Source of the DNA: Anodontia alba
Taxonomy: Eukaryota; Mollusca; Bivalvia; Lucinida; Lucinidae
Assembly: GCA_964016985.1 (NCBI GenBank)
Contig: OZ024826.1
Span: 45,856,978 to 45,920,977 of the forward strand
DNA length: 64,000 nt
Direction of reading: 5' to 3'
The notes beneath the pieces were generated by a model that was not told the DNA's origin, ran no database searches, and saw only the letters and a program-made list of their open reading frames with translations. The stretch's first letter is position 1. The number at the start of each line of letters is the position of its first letter. Both the position numbers and the translations under genes were made by a program. Below, in pieces: positions 63,003 to 64,000 of this stretch.

Positions 63003-63585
63003 GCAAGCCGTTTTACTATTCATTATACATTATATCAGATATCTTATATAGGATATAAGATATCTAATATAGGATATAAGATATCTGAATTAGTATATCA
63101 GATATCTTATATCCTATATATGATATCTTATATCCGATATGAGATATCTGATATATCATATTAGATATCATATTTAATTCCACATATAAGATATCTTATT
63201 TACCATATAAGATATCTTATTTGTTAAATAAGATATCTAATATATTAATATAGATATCTGATATACTAAATAAGATATCTTATTGAATTGAACAAATGAG
63301 ATATCTTCTTTAGTAAATAAGATATTTTATATCCTATATAAGATATCTTATATAGCATATCAGATATCTGATATAGCATATAAGATATATGCCAATTAAG
63401 ATATCTTATATAGCATATCAGATATCTTATATAGTATATAAGATATCTAAATTGACATATAAGATATCTTATTTATATAAGATATCTAATATAATATATT
63501 AGATATCTTATATATTATATAAGATATCTGATATATTAAATCAGATATCTGATTTATAGAATAAATAGTAAAACGGCTTGCCATA
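63003..63585. mobile_element. Fold-back element built of GATATC units, copy 2
   Basis: 'gcaagccgttttactattca' to 'aatagtaaaacggcttgcca', abutting copy 1 head to tail. The internal end segment (gatttatagaataaatagta) is the same in both. Interior longer by about 250 bp. Confidence 0.85.
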
Positions 63586-63832
63586 TAGCTCTGATAACGT
63601 CTATAATGTTTTTATCGTTGAGTATTGCGATAATTTATATAATTACAACCTTTCATAAATTATAACATTTTTTCACTATACTACGATCTATAGGGATAGT
63701 AATGCAAGACAGATTAGTTTCCCGGCATATTGATGCTTTGCATCAATGTTTTCTTGTTTATCTGTGGCTTTGTATTTTAATCTATCTGCAGTCTAAAGGC
63801 CAGGAATTATCAATATATAGGCAATAATTAAC

Positions 63833-63985
63833 CCATAAAACACAGCACAAATTACAGCAGACGACATTCTAAAATTGATTTTATTTTTCGGAGAAAATAA
63901 GACGACAATTCACATGAAATGTCAAGCCTTATTTTCTCCGAAAAAAAGTACTTCAAAGTGTCGTCTGCTGAAGATGCGAATACTT
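63833..63985. mobile_element. MITE, family E'
   Basis: 'ttaacccataaaacacagca' left; arms 'ttttcggagaaaataagacg' / 'cttattttctccgaaaaaaa'; 'gtgtcgtctgctgaagatg' right. The left inner arm is deleted. Confidence 0.75.
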
Positions 63986-64000
63986 GTTCGTATGTCACAT

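Noticed and set aside
62668..63585. Centromeric satellite
   Set aside because: Only two short elements with defined inverted ends; nothing indicates a large array.

Overview
The window looks like nuclear DNA of a marine bivalve mollusc, probably a heterodont clam. It is AT-rich, introns are long with GT-AG borders, and almost all non-coding DNA is short palindromic transposons (MITEs), SINEs and mollusc-type tandem-core elements. The species assignment is inference; only 'bivalve-like animal genome' is well supported.

Two protein genes can be read, in convergent orientation. (1) On the plus strand, the last four coding exons of a SLAIN-motif microtubule plus-end protein lie at 2628-2741, 5212-5341, 15282-15452 and 19893-19977 (stop). 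Intron phases agree across every junction. The 5' part lies left of the window. (2) On the minus strand, five exons (56697-56777, 54776-55037, 51420-51666, 48463-48765, 42756-44459) join in frame into an 864-residue partial protein with a STAND-type P-loop NTPase (Walker A in one exon, Walker B in the next) and about eight C-terminal ankyrin repeats. This is the plan of bivalve NLR-like sensor proteins. Its 5' end is not recognised. The 22.8 kb between the two stop codons holds only repeats and a broken LINE.

Repeat families, lettered here for reference. A: TTAA-flanked, about 210 bp, ends CCCTTGTCCTGCTGAA. B: about 215 bp, ends TACCCTAAATATT. C: about 115-bp hairpin with a TACTCATTAGAAG core. 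D: about 240 bp, ends GGGCCCAGTTGTTCAAA. E and E': TTAA-flanked, about 200 bp, arms AATTTGCATGAAATGTCAAA. H: tandem-core element with TCCGTCCGTCTG. K: about 358 bp, ends ACCGTATTCGA. L: tRNA-type SINE. M: core AAAGGAAAGAATTTGCTCCC. N: relative of B. O: about 240 bp, core TCAGATCAGCCTG. Q: about 285 bp, ends CGAAAACATGCCTAT. R: about 242 bp, ends GGTTGAGCGCAAGACT. S2: a second SINE. T: ends TTATGCCCCC. U: core GATCAGACTGCTCC. Many copies are nested inside one another, which gives a relative order of insertion.

The most unusual stretch is 7.3-13.8 kb, inside the third SLAIN intron of the window. A 6.1-kb TTAA-flanked element is paired with a 237-bp relative, and both sit in inverted flanks. Its interior (8.24-13.16 kb) is an almost continuous succession of different, imperfect 30-80-nt hairpins, beginning with a recognisable 60-75-bp tandem hairpin unit. 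The far right holds two adjacent fold-back elements built from GATATC palindromes (62.67-63.59 kb).
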